The translations under genes were made by a program, and so were the position numbers. Shown piece by piece: positions 22,297 through 34,219 of a stretch of 64,000 nt of DNA (the first letter of the stretch is position 1; each line of letters opens with the position of its first letter). The notes beneath the pieces are model-generated. The model saw nothing but the letters and a program-made list of their open reading frames with translations. It did no database searches and was not told where the DNA came from. Where the stretch lies: the NCBI RefSeq assembly GCF_003576645.1, contig NC_044922.1, forward strand, positions 10,477,927 to 10,541,926, in the 5' to 3' direction. The stretch comes from Ipomoea triloba (taxonomy: Eukaryota > Streptophyta > Magnoliopsida > Solanales > Convolvulaceae).

Positions 22297-22684
22297 AAGT
22301 TTCCACACTTAAACTTGCTTGTCCTCAAGCAAGCATACTTTTCTAAACACTAATCATATAAGCACCAAGGATAGTCCATTCTCTCATTTTCAATTGATCA
22401 AGCGATGTGTAGGTGTTCGGAGTTGAGTGGGTGAAATCCCCTACACTATCTACCAAGACCACTAAACTCATGCCGACCAAATGTAAGAAATATGCTAAGG
22501 AAGTTAAGTCTCAGGAGATAGATATAACATAAAAAGTTTTACACCTTTCAAGCATGCAAATGACAATAGGGTTTCACCTTGTATTTTCTAGGGGCCTCCA
22601 GCCGATCCGACTAGTGGGAATGATGTTCACCCCTTAGCCAATTTCCAACCTAACGCCAAAGCCCCATATTTAAGTGAGGGCAGG
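22297..22684 (-). mobile_element. 3' internal end of copy 0, left part
   Basis: Adjacent to the LTR, the minus strand reads ...gaggacaagcaagtttaagtgtggaaactt, an Athila-type polypurine region. The same segment occurs at 39003-39408. It is interrupted at 22685 by the complete Athila element and resumes at 34220. Confidence 0.75.
22680..22684 (+). repeat. target site duplication (left) of the Athila element
   Basis: gcagg, repeated exactly at 34215-34219. The uninterrupted site aagtgagggcagggacatgg exists at 39393-39412. Confidence 0.95.
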
Positions 22685-24508
22685 TGATAAGTGCATATTT
22701 GATCATATTTAATCCCCATATTTAAGCTTATTTGTCCACTAGATTGTATAAATTGTGTTCAATATAACCTTAATTTTCTTTACTTTGATTAATGTTTGCA
22801 ACAATCACCTTATTTGGAATAAAGTAAAGAAAATTAGGTCATATTGCATTTAATTGGATGATTTAGAGAAAACCAAAGTTTAATTTGTAATATTCATCTT
22901 TAATGAGTCATCCTAATGTTTTTAATTGCTTGTGGAAATATCAGGAAAATCATGAAGATGTAAATAATCATGAAGGGACAAAAACAAAAGTTAGAAGATG
23001 GATGATGATGAATTAAAGTGGAAGACAAAAGCAAAGAAGATTAGGTCCATTTTTAAGATCAGCCAATAATGGAGTCAAAAGAATGGTATTTTTAATGGTC
23101 TTGATCACAACAAGGACAAACCAAGGCAAAAGTGGAGCAAAATAATAATAAGCTGAAATTTACGCACAATTTGTCCACTGTTCGGTAATTCGACAATATC
23201 TCAGTCTAGGAATGTCCAAATTAAGTGATTCTTGAACCATTAGAAAGAAGACTTCAAGGACTACAACTTTTCCAGAGATACAAATTTTGTAATTCTGACC
23301 GAAAAATGGTCAAAAGCAGCCTTGAGGTCGAAGTTCCAGATTTCGCCCTAATCTGACCACTGCTCGGTATTTTGATCATATCTCATTATAGGAATATCCA
23401 AATGGGATGATTCAAACGGCATTGGAAAGAAGACTTCAAGAGCTTCATCTATGATTCAGGCCATAAACTCCAGATCTGGTAGAACATGGACTCCATGTGC
23501 CTTCAACACTCATATGCATTATACACCATGTTGTGGGCACCTCACTTTTCCAATTTCCCAACCACTACCCATCCTGCTTTGCCTCCTCATGAACAAGTAT
23601 AAATAGAGCTCTTCTTTGCAGGAGAAACACACCATTCCTCACCAATTCCTTCTATCTCCTCCCATTCTAGTTTTCATATTTTAGTTTTAGCGTTGTGTTC
23701 TTTTTCAAGCAAGAGTGTACGGAGGAAACTCCAAGAGTTTGGTCTTCAATCAATAAGTTTTCTTATTCCTTTTATCTCTTTACAATTTATCTACCATGCT
23801 TATGAATTTAAATATTGTTAGTTTGTTGCATTCCATTATGGATAGTGAGTAGTTCGATTATGGGTTTAGATTAGGGATCTATTGTTAATCTTGATGTTCA
23901 ATTTGTGATTATTGTATAAAGGGATTGAATTATTTACCTAGGGTTTATGTTGAATTGGGGATTAATTTCTACTTGTTATTAATTGATGGCCACAATTGAT
24001 TACTAGTTTAGGAGAGGGATTCATTACAACGAAAGTTGGGTGAAGATCTCGAGCCTTACCAATTTCAACCCAATTTTTCCTACTATGAGAATAGTGGTAA
24101 TTTGGGGGCTTACAATGCTTAGGTGCTTAAGGCTAAGATTGATGCATCACGAAAGTGGGGTAATCCTAGCCTAATTCTATTTATTGATTACGAAAGTAGC
24201 TGAATTGAATTCTTGTGCGCATTGCCCATAAATCCCTTGGTTAATTCTTCTTTCCCTAATTCTAAGTTCGTTAGAACATCAAGATTGCAATTCCCCTAAT
24301 CTGACCCATTCCTTTATCATACAGTTTATTCCCATAATAATCTGCTTTCCTTTTTCCTTCCATATCTCAGTCTTATTTACTTGGATTCTAGTTTATTCTC
24401 ATACTCTGGTGCCTAGAATTTCTTAATTCACATAAATACGTGCCATAGCCCCAATCCTCAGCGGAACGATATTACACCACATATTTACACTCACCATTTT
24501 ACACATCA
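22685..24508 (+). mobile_element. Athila 5' LTR
   Basis: Starts TGATAAGTGCATATTTG and ends TTTACACATCA. It differs from the 3' LTR by about fifteen visible substitutions and small indels (for example near 23112, 23185 and 24470). The transcription start should lie about 30 bp after the TATA box at 23598. Confidence 0.95.
23598..23605 (+). promoter_or_regulatory. TATA box of the Athila 5' LTR
   Basis: TATAAATA followed by gagctcttc. The same box is in the 3' LTR at 33303-33310. It defines the likely U3-R boundary. Confidence 0.75.
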
Positions 24509-24513
24509 AATTT

Positions 24514-24531
24514 TGGCGCCGTTGCCGGGGA
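24514..24531 (+). other. primer-binding site, tRNA-Asp
   Basis: TGGCGCCGTTGCCGGGGA, five bases after the LTR end, is a full 18-nt complement to the 3' end of plant tRNA-Asp, the primer used by Athila elements. Confidence 0.95.
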
Positions 24532-24717
24532 TTGGTTTATTTGGTTGTATTGTGTGGTTATTTTATTTCTAGCATTAGAAATAGAGAATTTTTAGGAGAT
24601 CAGGTTTTCATTCAAAAAAAAAAACAAAATTTCCAAGTTGTTTTATTTGCTCTAACCCATAACCAGTTTCTTCCAAAGGTGTTTGTGTTTGTGTTTGGCA
24701 ACAGGTTACCTCTTTTT

Positions 24718-26783
24718 ATGCGCACTAGATCTAGGGAGAGTGAAAATCTTCATTCCTTCGATCCAGATCTTGAGAGGAATTTAAGGAGGGAAAGAAGGGT
24801 GCTACGAGAGTGGCTTCGAGAGTTCCAGAACTTCAAAGAAGACATGGAGACCAGAGACAATAGCAACACCGAGCAGCTTACCCATGAGGATGTCAATACA
24901 CAGCATAATCCTAGGTAGAGAGAGGTTACTGAGGAAAACCATAGAGTTCGTGTCAACCCTCCAGTGAATAATGTTCAGAATCAGGCACAATACTTCATGG
25001 CCAATCCGAACCCGAATGCACATGTTGGGGAGGATTGGGAGTTCCTCACATGCAGTAGCGTCCTGCAGTTCAGCAGCAGGGCCAAGAAGTTGGGGTGCAG
25101 AATCTTCTCTACCAGATGAATCCCAACTTGTTCTACCAGTTTGCTCAGCAGTTTCCACAGGGAGTTCCTCCTATGTTTCGGCAGGGTGGTCAGCCACCCA
25201 TGGCAGCTCATCTGGCTCCTGAGTTTGATGAGGAGGATTGTATTGTTTATCCAGGAGTAGAGGCAAATAATTTTGAGCTGAAGACTTCTCTAATTCAGAT
25301 GGTCCAAGCAAATCAGTTTGGAGGTGCTCGAGTAGAGGATCCTAAAGCTCATGTGGTTCACTTCGACCGGATCTGCCAGACTATCAAGATGAATAGAATT
25401 CCCAGTGATGCCATCAAGCTGAGGCTGTTTCCTTTTTCCCTAAGAGATCAAGCATTGAGTTGGCTGAATTCGTTTCCAGCCAATCACTTCATTACTTGGG
25501 AACAGCTATACAAGGCATTCATGCAGGAATACTGTCCTCCGTCCAAGGCTGCTAAGCTTAAGAAGTAGATTCAGAATTTTCAGCAGTTTGGAAATGAGAG
25601 TCTCTACGAGGCTTGGAAGCGGTTCAAAGGGTTGAGGAGGCAGTGTCCTAAAAATCTGATGACTCCAGGAGATTTCATCTCGTCATTCTATGAGGGGTTG
25701 TTGGATAGTGCAAAGACCATACTTGATACCTCATCTGTTGGAGGTATTTTCATTGATATGGGTCCTGAATATGGCGAGCAGCTGATTGAGAGAATTACTT
25801 CGAACACTGCTTACTGGTACAATGAGAGGAGTGATCCACCGAAGAAAGAGAAATCGGCTGGGATGTTTGAAGTAGATGACAAGATGGCGATGCAGGCTCA
25901 GTTGGATTCCATCCAGCACATGCTCAAGCAGATGATGCAGGCTCCTACTCAGAGTGTTTAGGCTGTTACTCAGCCTTCATCAGTTCCTCATGGTTCTTAT
26001 GTTCCTACTCCTTATTCTATGCCACAGGTTCCTCTTATAGCCTGTTGTGCAGTTTGTGGTGGCAATCATGCTTCTTAGACTTGTTACCTGTTAGATCCTA
26101 GTAGTCAAGTTCCTCAGCCTAATGTAGAGCAAGTTGATTTGGTCGGTTACTCTAGACCACAGGGACAAGGGCAAGGTTATGGGAATTACCAGCAGCAAGG
26201 GAGAAATCAGTTTGTTCCCTCTTGGAACAATCAGGGCAATCAAGTGAGAAATCCACCACCAGGCTTTCAAGGAAATCAAGGGAACAAGGGAGGAAATCAA
26301 GGATCTCAATGGAGGAATAACCAGAATCAGAATCAGGGACAGTTTCACCAAGGCAATCAAGGCTATGGGAATAGTCAAGGCCAGGGATTCTCTAAACCTT
26401 CTCAGGATGTAGACATGCGGACTTTCATGAACACTATGATGGCTCAGATGGGCAAGCTACAAGTAGAGATAGAGAGTCTCAAGGCTCAGCAACAAGGATG
26501 AGGTAATCAGAATCCTAACCAAGCTTCGTCTTCAAGTGGTAGACTGCCAGCTAGTACAAAAAATCCAAGGAATCAGGTGAATGCAGTGACCACGAGGAGT
26601 GGATTATCTTTGAAGGATCCTCCCTTTCCTTCTGATGATCCAGTGCTTGGGAGAGTAGATGAGGAAACGGTAGCTGCCAGAGAGGAGGTTGAAGTAGAAG
26701 GTGATGACATTCCTGATAAGAACAAGGAGGAACCTGCAGGTAGTGCTAAAAGAAAAGCTCCCGTGCAAGAGGAAGTGCTCTGA
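24718..26783 (+). pseudogene. gag: Athila gag (multiple stops and frameshifts)
   Basis: It starts at the ATG at 24718. The charged N-terminus (RERRVLREWL) is followed by a Gln/Pro-rich stretch. A Retrotrans_gag domain spans about 25260-25560 (AHVVHFDRICQ, IKLRLFPFSLRDQALSWL, TWEQLYKAF). A CX2CX3HX4C knuckle lies at 26046-26084, then Gly/Asn/Gln-rich repeats at 26139-26400 and an acidic tail. Defects seen: stops at 24916, 25056, 25566, 25959, 26076 and 26499, and frame changes near 25035 and 26778. Most stops are TAG. The stop at 26076 falls inside the zinc knuckle. Gag would assemble particles and bind RNA, but this copy cannot. Confidence 0.85.
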
Positions 26784-27667
26784 GCAAGAGGCATGAGAAG
26801 AAGGATAAGAAGAGTGGTGACTCAATCGTTCCCTGCAATCTCTTGCCATTTCCACAGAGATTGTGGAGATCCAGGGAGACTGAGAGAGAGAACAAGTTCA
26901 AGATGATGCTAGACAAGTTGGAGATTTCTATGCCTTTCGTGGATGTAGTGACTCAGATTCCTTCATACAAGAAATTCTTGAAGGATATTCTGAGTAATAA
27001 GAAGAAGTTGGAGAAGAGTGCAGTGGTGGATCTCAGTGAGGGAGCTTTGACTTGTGCGGTTCTCCAACAGAAATTGCCTCCTAAGCTGAAGGATCTAGGT
27101 AGTTTCACCATTCCTTGTATCATTGGGGGATTTGTAGTGGGTAGTGCTTTATGTGATCTGGGTGCAAGTGTTAGCCTTATGCCATATTCTCTTTGTAAGA
27201 GGCTTAACCTGGGTAATCCCAAGCCTACTACTATGACTCTTTAGATGGCCGACCGCTCCATTAAGCACCCAGTAGGAGTTCTTGAGGACATCCCGGTGAT
27301 GGTTGATCAATATTTCATACCGGGGGATTTTGTGATTCTGGATATGGAGGAGGATACTAGGGTTCCTATTATCCTTGGTAGGCCTTTTCTAGCCACTGCT
27401 GGGGCTCTCATTGATGTGAAGAGGGGAAAGCTTGTGATGGAGGTGGCTGGCCACAAAATTGAATTTGATATCTTTAAGATGGCCAAACACCAACCCTCTT
27501 ACATTGATGAGTGTCACATGGTCGGAGTGTTGGAGCAGTGTAGTGCAGAGGTGGAGGAAGAGGAGCAAGAGGATTCTTCTGACACAGATCCAGAGGAGCA
27601 TGAGAATTCATCTGACATAGTTGTTTCCCTTGCTCCATTTGAAGTAGAGCAGGCTCCGAAGGTATAA
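26784..27667 (+). pseudogene. Athila aspartic protease region (two in-frame stops)
   Basis: It is in the same frame as pol. An upstream basic segment (SKRHEKKDKK) and a conserved LPFPQRL box lead to the protease core, with the active-site motif CDLGASVSLMPYS near 27150 and the ILGRPFLATAGA box near 27375. An acidic linker rich in Glu/Asp/Ser follows at 27545-27640. A TAG at 27242 replaces a codon that is Gln in the usual TLQLADRS phrase. A TAA at 27665 separates the protease from pol. Without suppression of these stops it cannot yield a Pro-Pol polyprotein. Confidence 0.8.
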
Positions 27668-30604
27668 TTGAAACCTTTACCTTCCAGTTTGAGGTATGCA
27701 TTTCTTGGCTCAAATTCTACTTATCCTGTGATCATTAGTTCCTCCCTGAAAGAGGAGCAAGTTGAGAGATTGTTAGCTGTGCTTAGAAAGCACAGAAGAG
27801 CTATTGGGTATACGATTGGGGATTTAATTGGCATTGATCCTAAGTATTGCATGCATAGAATTTATTTAGAGGGTGATGCCAAGCCCACTGTGGAGCCCCT
27901 TAGGAGGCTAAACCCCAATTTGAAAGATGTTGTTAAGAAGGAAATTTTCAAATTGCTTGATAATGATATTATTTACCCTATTTCGGATAGCAAGTGGATC
28001 AGTCCCATACATGTTGTCCCGAAAAAGGGTGGTATCACTGTTGTTAAGAATGAAAATAATGAGTTGATTCCTACTAGACTTGTCACTGTGCACTGTATGT
28101 GCATTGATTATAGAAAGTTAAACAAGTCTACTAGGAAGGACCACTTTCCCATCCTTTTCATTGACCAGTTGCTTGAGAGAATGTCCTGCAATGAATATTT
28201 CTGCTTTCTAGATGGTTTTTCAGGTTACTTTCAGATTTCTATCCATCCTGATGATCAAGAGATGACTACGTTCACATATCAATATGGCACCTATGCTTTC
28301 AAGCGGATGTCATTTGGCTTGTGTAACGCACCAGCTACATTCCAGAGGTGTATGATGGCCATTTTCTCAGAGTTTGTTGAGGAGATTATGGAGGTGTTCA
28401 TGGATGACTTCTCTGTCTATGGAAAGTCATTCGGTGAATGTCTCACTAATCTCGAGAGAGTGTTGTGCAGGTGTGAGGAGGTGAATCTTGTGCTCAACTG
28501 GGAAAAGTGTCACTTTATGGTTTCAGAGGGCATTGTTCTCGGGCACAAGGTTTCTGCAAGGGGAATTGAAGTTGACCCAACGAAGGTTGAAGTGATTGCT
28601 AAGTTACCACCCCCTAATTCTGTGAAGGGAGTGAGGAGTTTTTTGGGTCATGCTGGGTTCTACAGGAGGTTCATTAAAGATTTCTCTAAGCTTGCTAAGC
28701 CTCTCACCCATTTGCTTGCTAAGGATGTTCCCTTTGATTTTGATGACTCTTGTCTCGTTGCTTTTGAAAAGTTGAAAGACGCCCTTTGCCATGCTCCCAT
28801 TATTCAACCACCTGATTGGTCTTTGCCTTTTGAATTGATGTGTGATGCTAGTGACTTTGCAGTTGGAGCTGTGTTGTGCCAAAAGAAGGACAAAAGTTAC
28901 CTTGTGATTCATTACGCTAGTCATACGCTTGAGGAAGCTCAGGTGAACTATGCAACAACTGAGAAGGAGCTTTTGGCAGTGGTGTTTGCTATTGATAAGT
29001 TCAGATCCTACTTGACGGGGAGCAAGGTAATTGTTCATACTGACCATGCAGCTTTGAAATATTTGTTTCAGAAAAAGGATGCTAAGCCTCAGTTGATTCG
29101 ATGGATACTCCTGCTTCAAGAGTTTGATTTGGAGATAAGAAACAAGAAGGGCACAGAAAATGTAGTTGCGGATCATTTGTCCAGGCTTGAGGGACAGAAG
29201 CATGATGAGTTGCCCATTGATGATTCATTCAAGGGAGAAACATTGCTTGCGGTGAGTACCTCCGTGCCTTGGTTTGCAGACATAGTGAATTACCTGGTAA
29301 GTGGTTTTATTCCAAATGACTTTGATTACAATAAGAAAAAGAGATTTATTCCAAATGACTTTGATTACAATAAGAAAAAGAGATTTATTCATGATGTGAA
29401 AGATTATTTTTGGGATGAGCCACTAGTTTTTAAGAGATGTCCTGATGGTATTGTGAGGAGGTGCATTCCTGAGGAAGAGTTTGAGAGTGTTTTACATCAT
29501 TGTCATGCTTCACCATATGGGGGCCATATGAGTGCTGATCGTACTGCTTTAAAAGTCCTACAGTCAGGTTTGTTTTGGCCTACTCTATTTTCTACTGCTA
29601 AAGACTTTGTGAGCAGGTGTGGTAGCTGCCAACGGACTGGCACTATCGGTAGGAGACATGAGATGCCACAGAGAGAGATTTTAGAGGTTGAGTTGTTTGA
29701 TGTTTGGGGGATGGACTTCATGGGTCCGTTTCCTTCATCTTTCGGTAATGAGTTCATTCTGGTAGCAGTGGATTATGTGTCTAAGTGGGTGGAGGCGATA
29801 GCAACTCCAAAGAATGATGCAAAGACTGTGGTGGAGTTTGTGAAGAAGTATATTTTCTCCCGGTTTGGTATGCCAAGGTCCTTTATCACCGATAATGGGA
29901 CTCACTTTTGCAATAAGTTGTTGGAGAAACTTTTAGTTAAGTATGAGATTTACCACAGGTTGTCTACACCATATCATTCGCAAACTTGTGGGCAAGTTGA
30001 GCTGGCCAATAGAGAAATCAAGTCAATTCTTGAGAAGGTGGTGAGTCCTAACAAAAAGGATTGGTCACTAAAGTTGGATGATGCACTATGGGCGCTTAGA
30101 ACTGCGTTTAAGACTCCGATTGGTGTGTCCCCTTTCAAGCTTGTTTTTGGGAAGTCATGCCATTTGCCGGTTGAGTATGAGCACAAGGCATATTGGGCGG
30201 TTTCAAAGCTGAATTTGGATGAGAGTTTGTCTCGTGAGAAGCGGTTGTTGTCTTTGAATGAGCTTGAGGAGTTTAGGATGGATGCCTATGAGAATGCCAA
30301 GATTTACAAAGAGAGGACCAAGTACTTTCATGATAAGAAGATCCTAAGAAGGAGTTTTGAGCCAGGTGATAAAGTGTTGTTGTACAATTCCCGTTTGAAA
30401 TTGTTTCCTGGAAAGCTCAAGTCTAGATGGGCAGGACCGTTTAATGTGGTTGAGCAATCTCCATCTGGTGCGGTCACTATTGTTGGTACTACTGGCGATC
30501 CATTTATGGTCAATGGTCAGAGGTTGAAGTTCTTCAATGCTCCAGAATCGAAGGAGGAGGTGGCTAAAGTAGTTTGGGATCTTTTTATTCCCATCTACAC
30601 TTGA
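27668..30604 (+). CDS. pol: Athila pol: reverse transcriptase, RNase H, integrase
   Basis: One open frame of 978 codons without an obvious own start, preceded in frame by a TAA. The reverse transcriptase has [19 protein letters not shown], the [11 protein letters not shown] box and the catalytic FMDD (Asp246, Asp247). RNase H has [12 protein letters not shown] (Asp393), [11 protein letters not shown] and [10 protein letters not shown]. Integrase has an HHCC finger around residues 610-660 and a DDE core with Asp683 (WGMDF), Asp742 (TDNGTHF) and Glu778, spacing DX35E. A 13-residue direct duplication ([13 protein letters not shown]) sits between RNase H and integrase. All catalytic residues are present, which contrasts with the broken gag and protease upstream. 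It acts in cytoplasmic particles (cDNA synthesis) and at the nucleus (integration). Confidence 0.92.
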   Translation: MKPLPSSLRYAFLGSNSTYPVIISSSLKEEQVERLLAVLRKHRRAIGYTIGDLIGIDPKYCMHRIYLEGDAKPTVEPLRRLNPNLKDVVKKEIFKLLDNDIIYPISDSKWISPIHVVPKKGGITVVKNENNELIPTRLVTVHCMCIDYRKLNKSTRKDHFPILFIDQLLERMSCNEYFCFLDGFSGYFQISIHPDDQEMTTFTYQYGTYAFKRMSFGLCNAPATFQRCMMAIFSEFVEEIMEVFMDDFSVYGKSFGECLTNLERVLCRCEEVNLVLNWEKCHFMVSEGIVLGHKVSARGIEVDPTKVEVIAKLPPPNSVKGVRSFLGHAGFYRRFIKDFSKLAKPLTHLLAKDVPFDFDDSCLVAFEKLKDALCHAPIIQPPDWSLPFELMCDASDFAVGAVLCQKKDKSYLVIHYASHTLEEAQVNYATTEKELLAVVFAIDKFRSYLTGSKVIVHTDHAALKYLFQKKDAKPQLIRWILLLQEFDLEIRNKKGTENVVADHLSRLEGQKHDELPIDDSFKGETLLAVSTSVPWFADIVNYLVSGFIPNDFDYNKKKRFIPNDFDYNKKKRFIHDVKDYFWDEPLVFKRCPDGIVRRCIPEEEFESVLHHCHASPYGGHMSADRTALKVLQSGLFWPTLFSTAKDFVSRCGSCQRTGTIGRRHEMPQREILEVELFDVWGMDFMGPFPSSFGNEFILVAVDYVSKWVEAIATPKNDAKTVVEFVKKYIFSRFGMPRSFITDNGTHFCNKLLEKLLVKYEIYHRLSTPYHSQTCGQVELANREIKSILEKVVSPNKKDWSLKLDDALWALRTAFKTPIGVSPFKLVFGKSCHLPVEYEHKAYWAVSKLNLDESLSREKRLLSLNELEEFRMDAYENAKIYKERTKYFHDKKILRRSFEPGDKVLLYNSRLKLFPGKLKSRWAGPFNVVEQSPSGAVTIVGTTGDPFMVNGQRLKFFNAPESKEEVAKVVWDLFIPIYT
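29309..29386 (+). repeat. 39-nt in-frame tandem duplication in pol
   Basis: A 39-nt unit, attccaaatgactttgatta onward, is repeated back to back with no difference. It adds 13 residues between RNase H and integrase while keeping the frame. Confidence 0.9.
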
Positions 30605-30617
30605 TGACCATACGGTT

Positions 30618-30668
30618 AAGTCGAGCTAGCGACGTTAAACTTAGCGCTTCATGGGAGGCACCCCATGC
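30618..30668 (+). ncRNA. two-hairpin motif after pol
   Basis: Fourteen bases after the pol stop, gtcgagctagcgac (30620-30633) can form a 4-bp stem. The linker gttaaacttagcgctt follows, then catgggaggcaccccatg (30650-30667) with a 6-bp stem and an AGGCAC loop. The same two-stem design with different stem bases occurs at 56730, 59331 and (minus strand) 42371. Function is unknown. The fold is inferred from base pairing only. Confidence 0.55.
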
Positions 30669-32386
30669 TATCTTTCATTTTATTGCATTGTATTTTCTTC
30701 TTTATTTTTCTTTATACTTTTATTTTTGATATATCATGCTTTCACTTGTGCTTTCATGTGTATATTCTCTTGACTCTAGGAATGATACTAAGGAGTATGC
30801 TCAATTCCAAGAAGGCTTCATGATAATTCTTTGTCATAAGGGATTCATTAGGGGAGTCTCATCTACCTTCTCTACTCTTTTTAATTGTGAATAGTGCTTT
30901 ACTTGGTGTAGATAGTAGAGATTGTGCTCCTTGTGCTTATTGTGCTACCCTTTCCCCCTTATGCTTTATTTTCTTTCACATCGAGGACGATGCATTTTTA
31001 AGTGTGGGGGGAAGACTAAAATTGGGTAATTTTTGAAAATTTTTGAAACTTTGCTTGGATGACTCATTGTGCATAATGTTGGGTAAATTACCTTTCCTTG
31101 CTTGAAATTGTGATCACTCCCTCTTTGTTGGTTTGTGGTTTGTTTTGGTGGAACTTGTTGCAACTCATCTTGTGATTGATGAGCTAAGGGGTTACATGAT
31201 TGATCTATTCTCTTGCCAATAGCCTTGTTAGCCACTTAATAATTGAATCAATTCTTGATCTAGTGTGTTGTGCATTACTAGTGAAGGCTTATGTGAGATT
31301 CCGGTAATAGTTGTTTTGCTAGAACTTGCCTCATTACTCTCCAAGTGAAATCTAAGATTTGCATGTTTTGAAATGATATAGGCCATTTTTGTTTAACCCT
31401 TAGCCTTAAAGCCTACCCTGTTAATATGTGTTTACCCCTAGTTGTCCCCTTTTGAGCCTTTAGTTCACTAAATAAAGTGCTTAGCACTTGTTCCCCTTGA
31501 TGTTAGTCTTTCTTTGTTTTACCCTTATTAATTTTTCCCTTAACCTTTAGCCAAAAAGAAAAAAATATATCTCCCTTCCACCCTTGAGAGAATGTAGCAC
31601 TTGTTCAATAGTTAGAAGAGATTCATGTTGGAGCTTATCTTTGTTTACATCACTCTTGTTAGTCTTGTTTTAGTGTGGGGGTTTTGCTAAATAAATGGAG
31701 TTTGTTTGTTATTTCGAAAAAAAAAGTGAAAGTCTTTGAAAAGTAGAAAAAGAAAAAAAAATGAAGAAAAAGATGTTTGAAAAAGTTTGAAAAAGAAGTT
31801 TGAGATGATGAAAAGGGAAAGAAAAAAAAAAGGGAAAAGTGAATAAAAAAAAGTATATTCCTTTCTTGTTCTTTGTGTCAAATCCCCACCTTTTGAGAGT
31901 GTTGTCTAGTCTTCTTTGTAGAGTGCTCCTTATTGTCAAGATCTCTTCTAGCTTAGTTTGTGAATATGTGTGAAATTCTCTCATTTTGTTTACTTTCCCT
32001 ACCCCTTCTTTGTTAAAACCTTTACCCTTAGCCCCGTTATAAGCCGAATAAAGACCTATTTGATCATTTCATGTATTTCAAGGATCGATCTAATGGGAGT
32101 ATGAAGGGAAAGCCTATGGAATCTCATTAAAAGCCAAGTTTTTCATAATCCCAACTTAGCATTTGTGCACACTAGATTCTCACACATTTTAATGGTTTTG
32201 GTGTTTGGTTATTGGCTTGGGAATGGAACTCGTGAGCCAAGCTAAGGTGATTCTTGTAGCAAGTTGTTTTGTAGCAAGTTGGATATGTGGTTTGATAGGT
32301 TGTGCAATAAGGGAGTTTGGACAATTTCAATGCAATGATTTGCAATTTATTCTTTGTTTTTGCTTGAGGACAAGCAAAAGTTTAAG
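30669..32386 (+). other. Athila 3' internal region without env-like frame
   Basis: About 1.7 kb between pol and the polypurine tract. No open frame of meaningful length or envelope-like feature was seen. It contains A-rich and pyrimidine-rich low-complexity DNA (31715-31860) and the repeated phrases agtgtggggg (31000) and gtgtgggggttttg (31673), which echo the polypurine tract. Confidence 0.7.
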
Positions 32387-32397
32387 TGTGGGGGAGT
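32385..32397 (+). other. polypurine tract
   Basis: agtgtgggggagt immediately precedes the 3' LTR, the typical plus-strand primer of Athila elements. Confidence 0.85.
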
Positions 32398-34214
32398 TGA
32401 TAAGTGCATATTTGATCATATTTAATCCCCATATTTAAGCTTATTTGTCCACTAGATTGTATAAATTGTGTTCAATATAACCTTAATTTTCTTTACTTTG
32501 ATTAATGTTTGCAACAATCACCTTATTTGGAATAAAGTAAAGAAAATTATGTCATATTGCATTTAATTGGATGATTTAGAGAAAACCAAAGTTTAATTTG
32601 TAATATTCATCTTTAATGAGTCATCCTAATGTTTTTAATTGCTTGTGGAAATATCAGGAAAATCATGAAGATGTAAAGAATCATGAAGGGACAAAAACAA
32701 AAGTTAGAAGATGGATGATGATGAATTAAAGTGGAAGACAAAAGCAAAGAAGATTAGGTCCATTTTTAAGATCAGCCAATAATGGAGTCAAAAGAATGGT
32801 ATTTTTAATGGTCTTGATCACAACAACAAATCAAGGCAAAAGTGGAGCAAAATAATAATGAGCTGAAATTTACGCACAATTTGCCACTGTTCGGTAATTC
32901 AACAATATCTCAGTCTAGGAATGTCCAAATTAAGTGATTCTTGAACCATTAGAAAGAAGACTTCAAGGCAACTTTTCCAGAGATACAAATTTTGTAATTC
33001 TGACCGAAAAATGGTCAAAAGCAGCCTTGAGGTCGAAGTTCCAGATTTCGCCCTAATCTGACCACTGCTCGGTATTTTGATCATATCTCATTATAGGAAT
33101 ATCCAAATGGGATGATTCAAACGGCATTGGAAAGAAGACTTCAAGAGCTTCATCTATGATTCAGGCCATAAACTCCAGATCTGGTAGAACATGGACTCCA
33201 TGTGCCTTCAACACTCATATGCATTATACACCATGTTGTGGGCACCTCACTTTTCCAATTTCCCAACCACTACCCATCCTGCTTTGCCTCCTCATGAACA
33301 AGTATAAATAGAGCTCTTCTTTGCAGGAGAAACACACCATTCCTCACCAATTCCTTCTATCTCCTCCCATTCTAGTTTTCATATTTTAGTTTTAGCGTTG
33401 TGTTCTTTTTCAAGCAAGAGTGTACGGAGGAAACTCCAAGAGTTTGGTCTTCAATCAATAAGTTTTCTTATTCCTTTTATCTCTTTACAATTTATCTACC
33501 ATGCTTATGAATTTAAATATTGTTAGTTTGTTGCATTCCATTATGGATAGTGAGTAGTTCGATTATGGGTTTAGATTAGGGATCTATTGTTAATCTTGAT
33601 GTTCAATTTGTGATTATTGTATAAAGGGATTGAATTATTTACCTAGGGTTTATGTTGAATTGGGGATTAATTTCTACTTGTTATTAATTGATGGCCACAA
33701 TTGATTACTAGTTTAGGAGAGGGATTCATTACAACGAAAGTTGGGTGAAGACCTCGAGCCTTACAAATTTCAACCCAATTTTTCCTACTATAAGAATAGT
33801 GGTAATTTGGGGGCTTACAATGCTTAGGTGCTTAAGACTAAGATTGATGCATCACGAAAGTGGGGCAATCCTAGCCTAATTCTATTTATTGATTACGAAA
33901 GTAGCTGAATTGAATTCTTGTGCGCATTGCCCATAAATCCCTTGGTTAATTCTTCTTTCCCTAATTCTAAGTTCGTTAGAACATCAAGATTGCAATTCCC
34001 CTAATCTGACCCATTCCTTTATCATACAGTTTATTCCCATAATAATCTGCTTTCCTTTTTCCTTCCATATCTCAGTCTTATTTATTTGGATTCTAGTTTA
34101 TTCTCATACTCTGGTGCCTAGAATTTCTTAATTCACATAAATACGTGCCATAGCCCCAATCCTCAGCGGAACGACATTACACCCACATATTTACACTCAC
34201 CATTTTACACATCA
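32398..34214 (+). mobile_element. Athila 3' LTR
   Basis: Same start and end as the 5' LTR, 1817 bp against 1824 bp. Its end is followed directly by the right target duplication gcagg (34215-34219). Confidence 0.95.
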
Positions 34215-34219
34215 GCAGG

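Larger units (their letters stand above)
22685..34214 (+). mobile_element. complete 11.5-kb Athila-type Ty3/gypsy retrotransposon
   Basis: Two LTRs (22685-24508 and 32398-34214, roughly 99% identical by eye), TG...CA ends, a perfect gcagg target duplication, a tRNA-Asp PBS, gag, protease, RT-RNaseH-integrase and a polypurine tract are all present in the expected order. The integrase lies after RNase H, as in Ty3/gypsy. There is no env-like frame after pol. Near-identical LTRs point to a recent insertion, yet gag and protease carry many stops, so this copy cannot make a full polyprotein. Confidence 0.95.

Noticed and set aside
24532..24717. Upstream extension of gag from 24532
   Set aside because: The ATG at 24718 gives the usual charged Athila gag start. 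The upstream segment is leader right after the PBS.
26091..26378. 95-codon minus-strand frame opposite gag
   Set aside because: Shadow of the Gln/Asn/Gly-rich gag repeats.
30605..32397. Search for an env-like gene after Athila pol
   Set aside because: No frame over about 90 codons with a signal peptide or membrane segments. Low-complexity sequence only.
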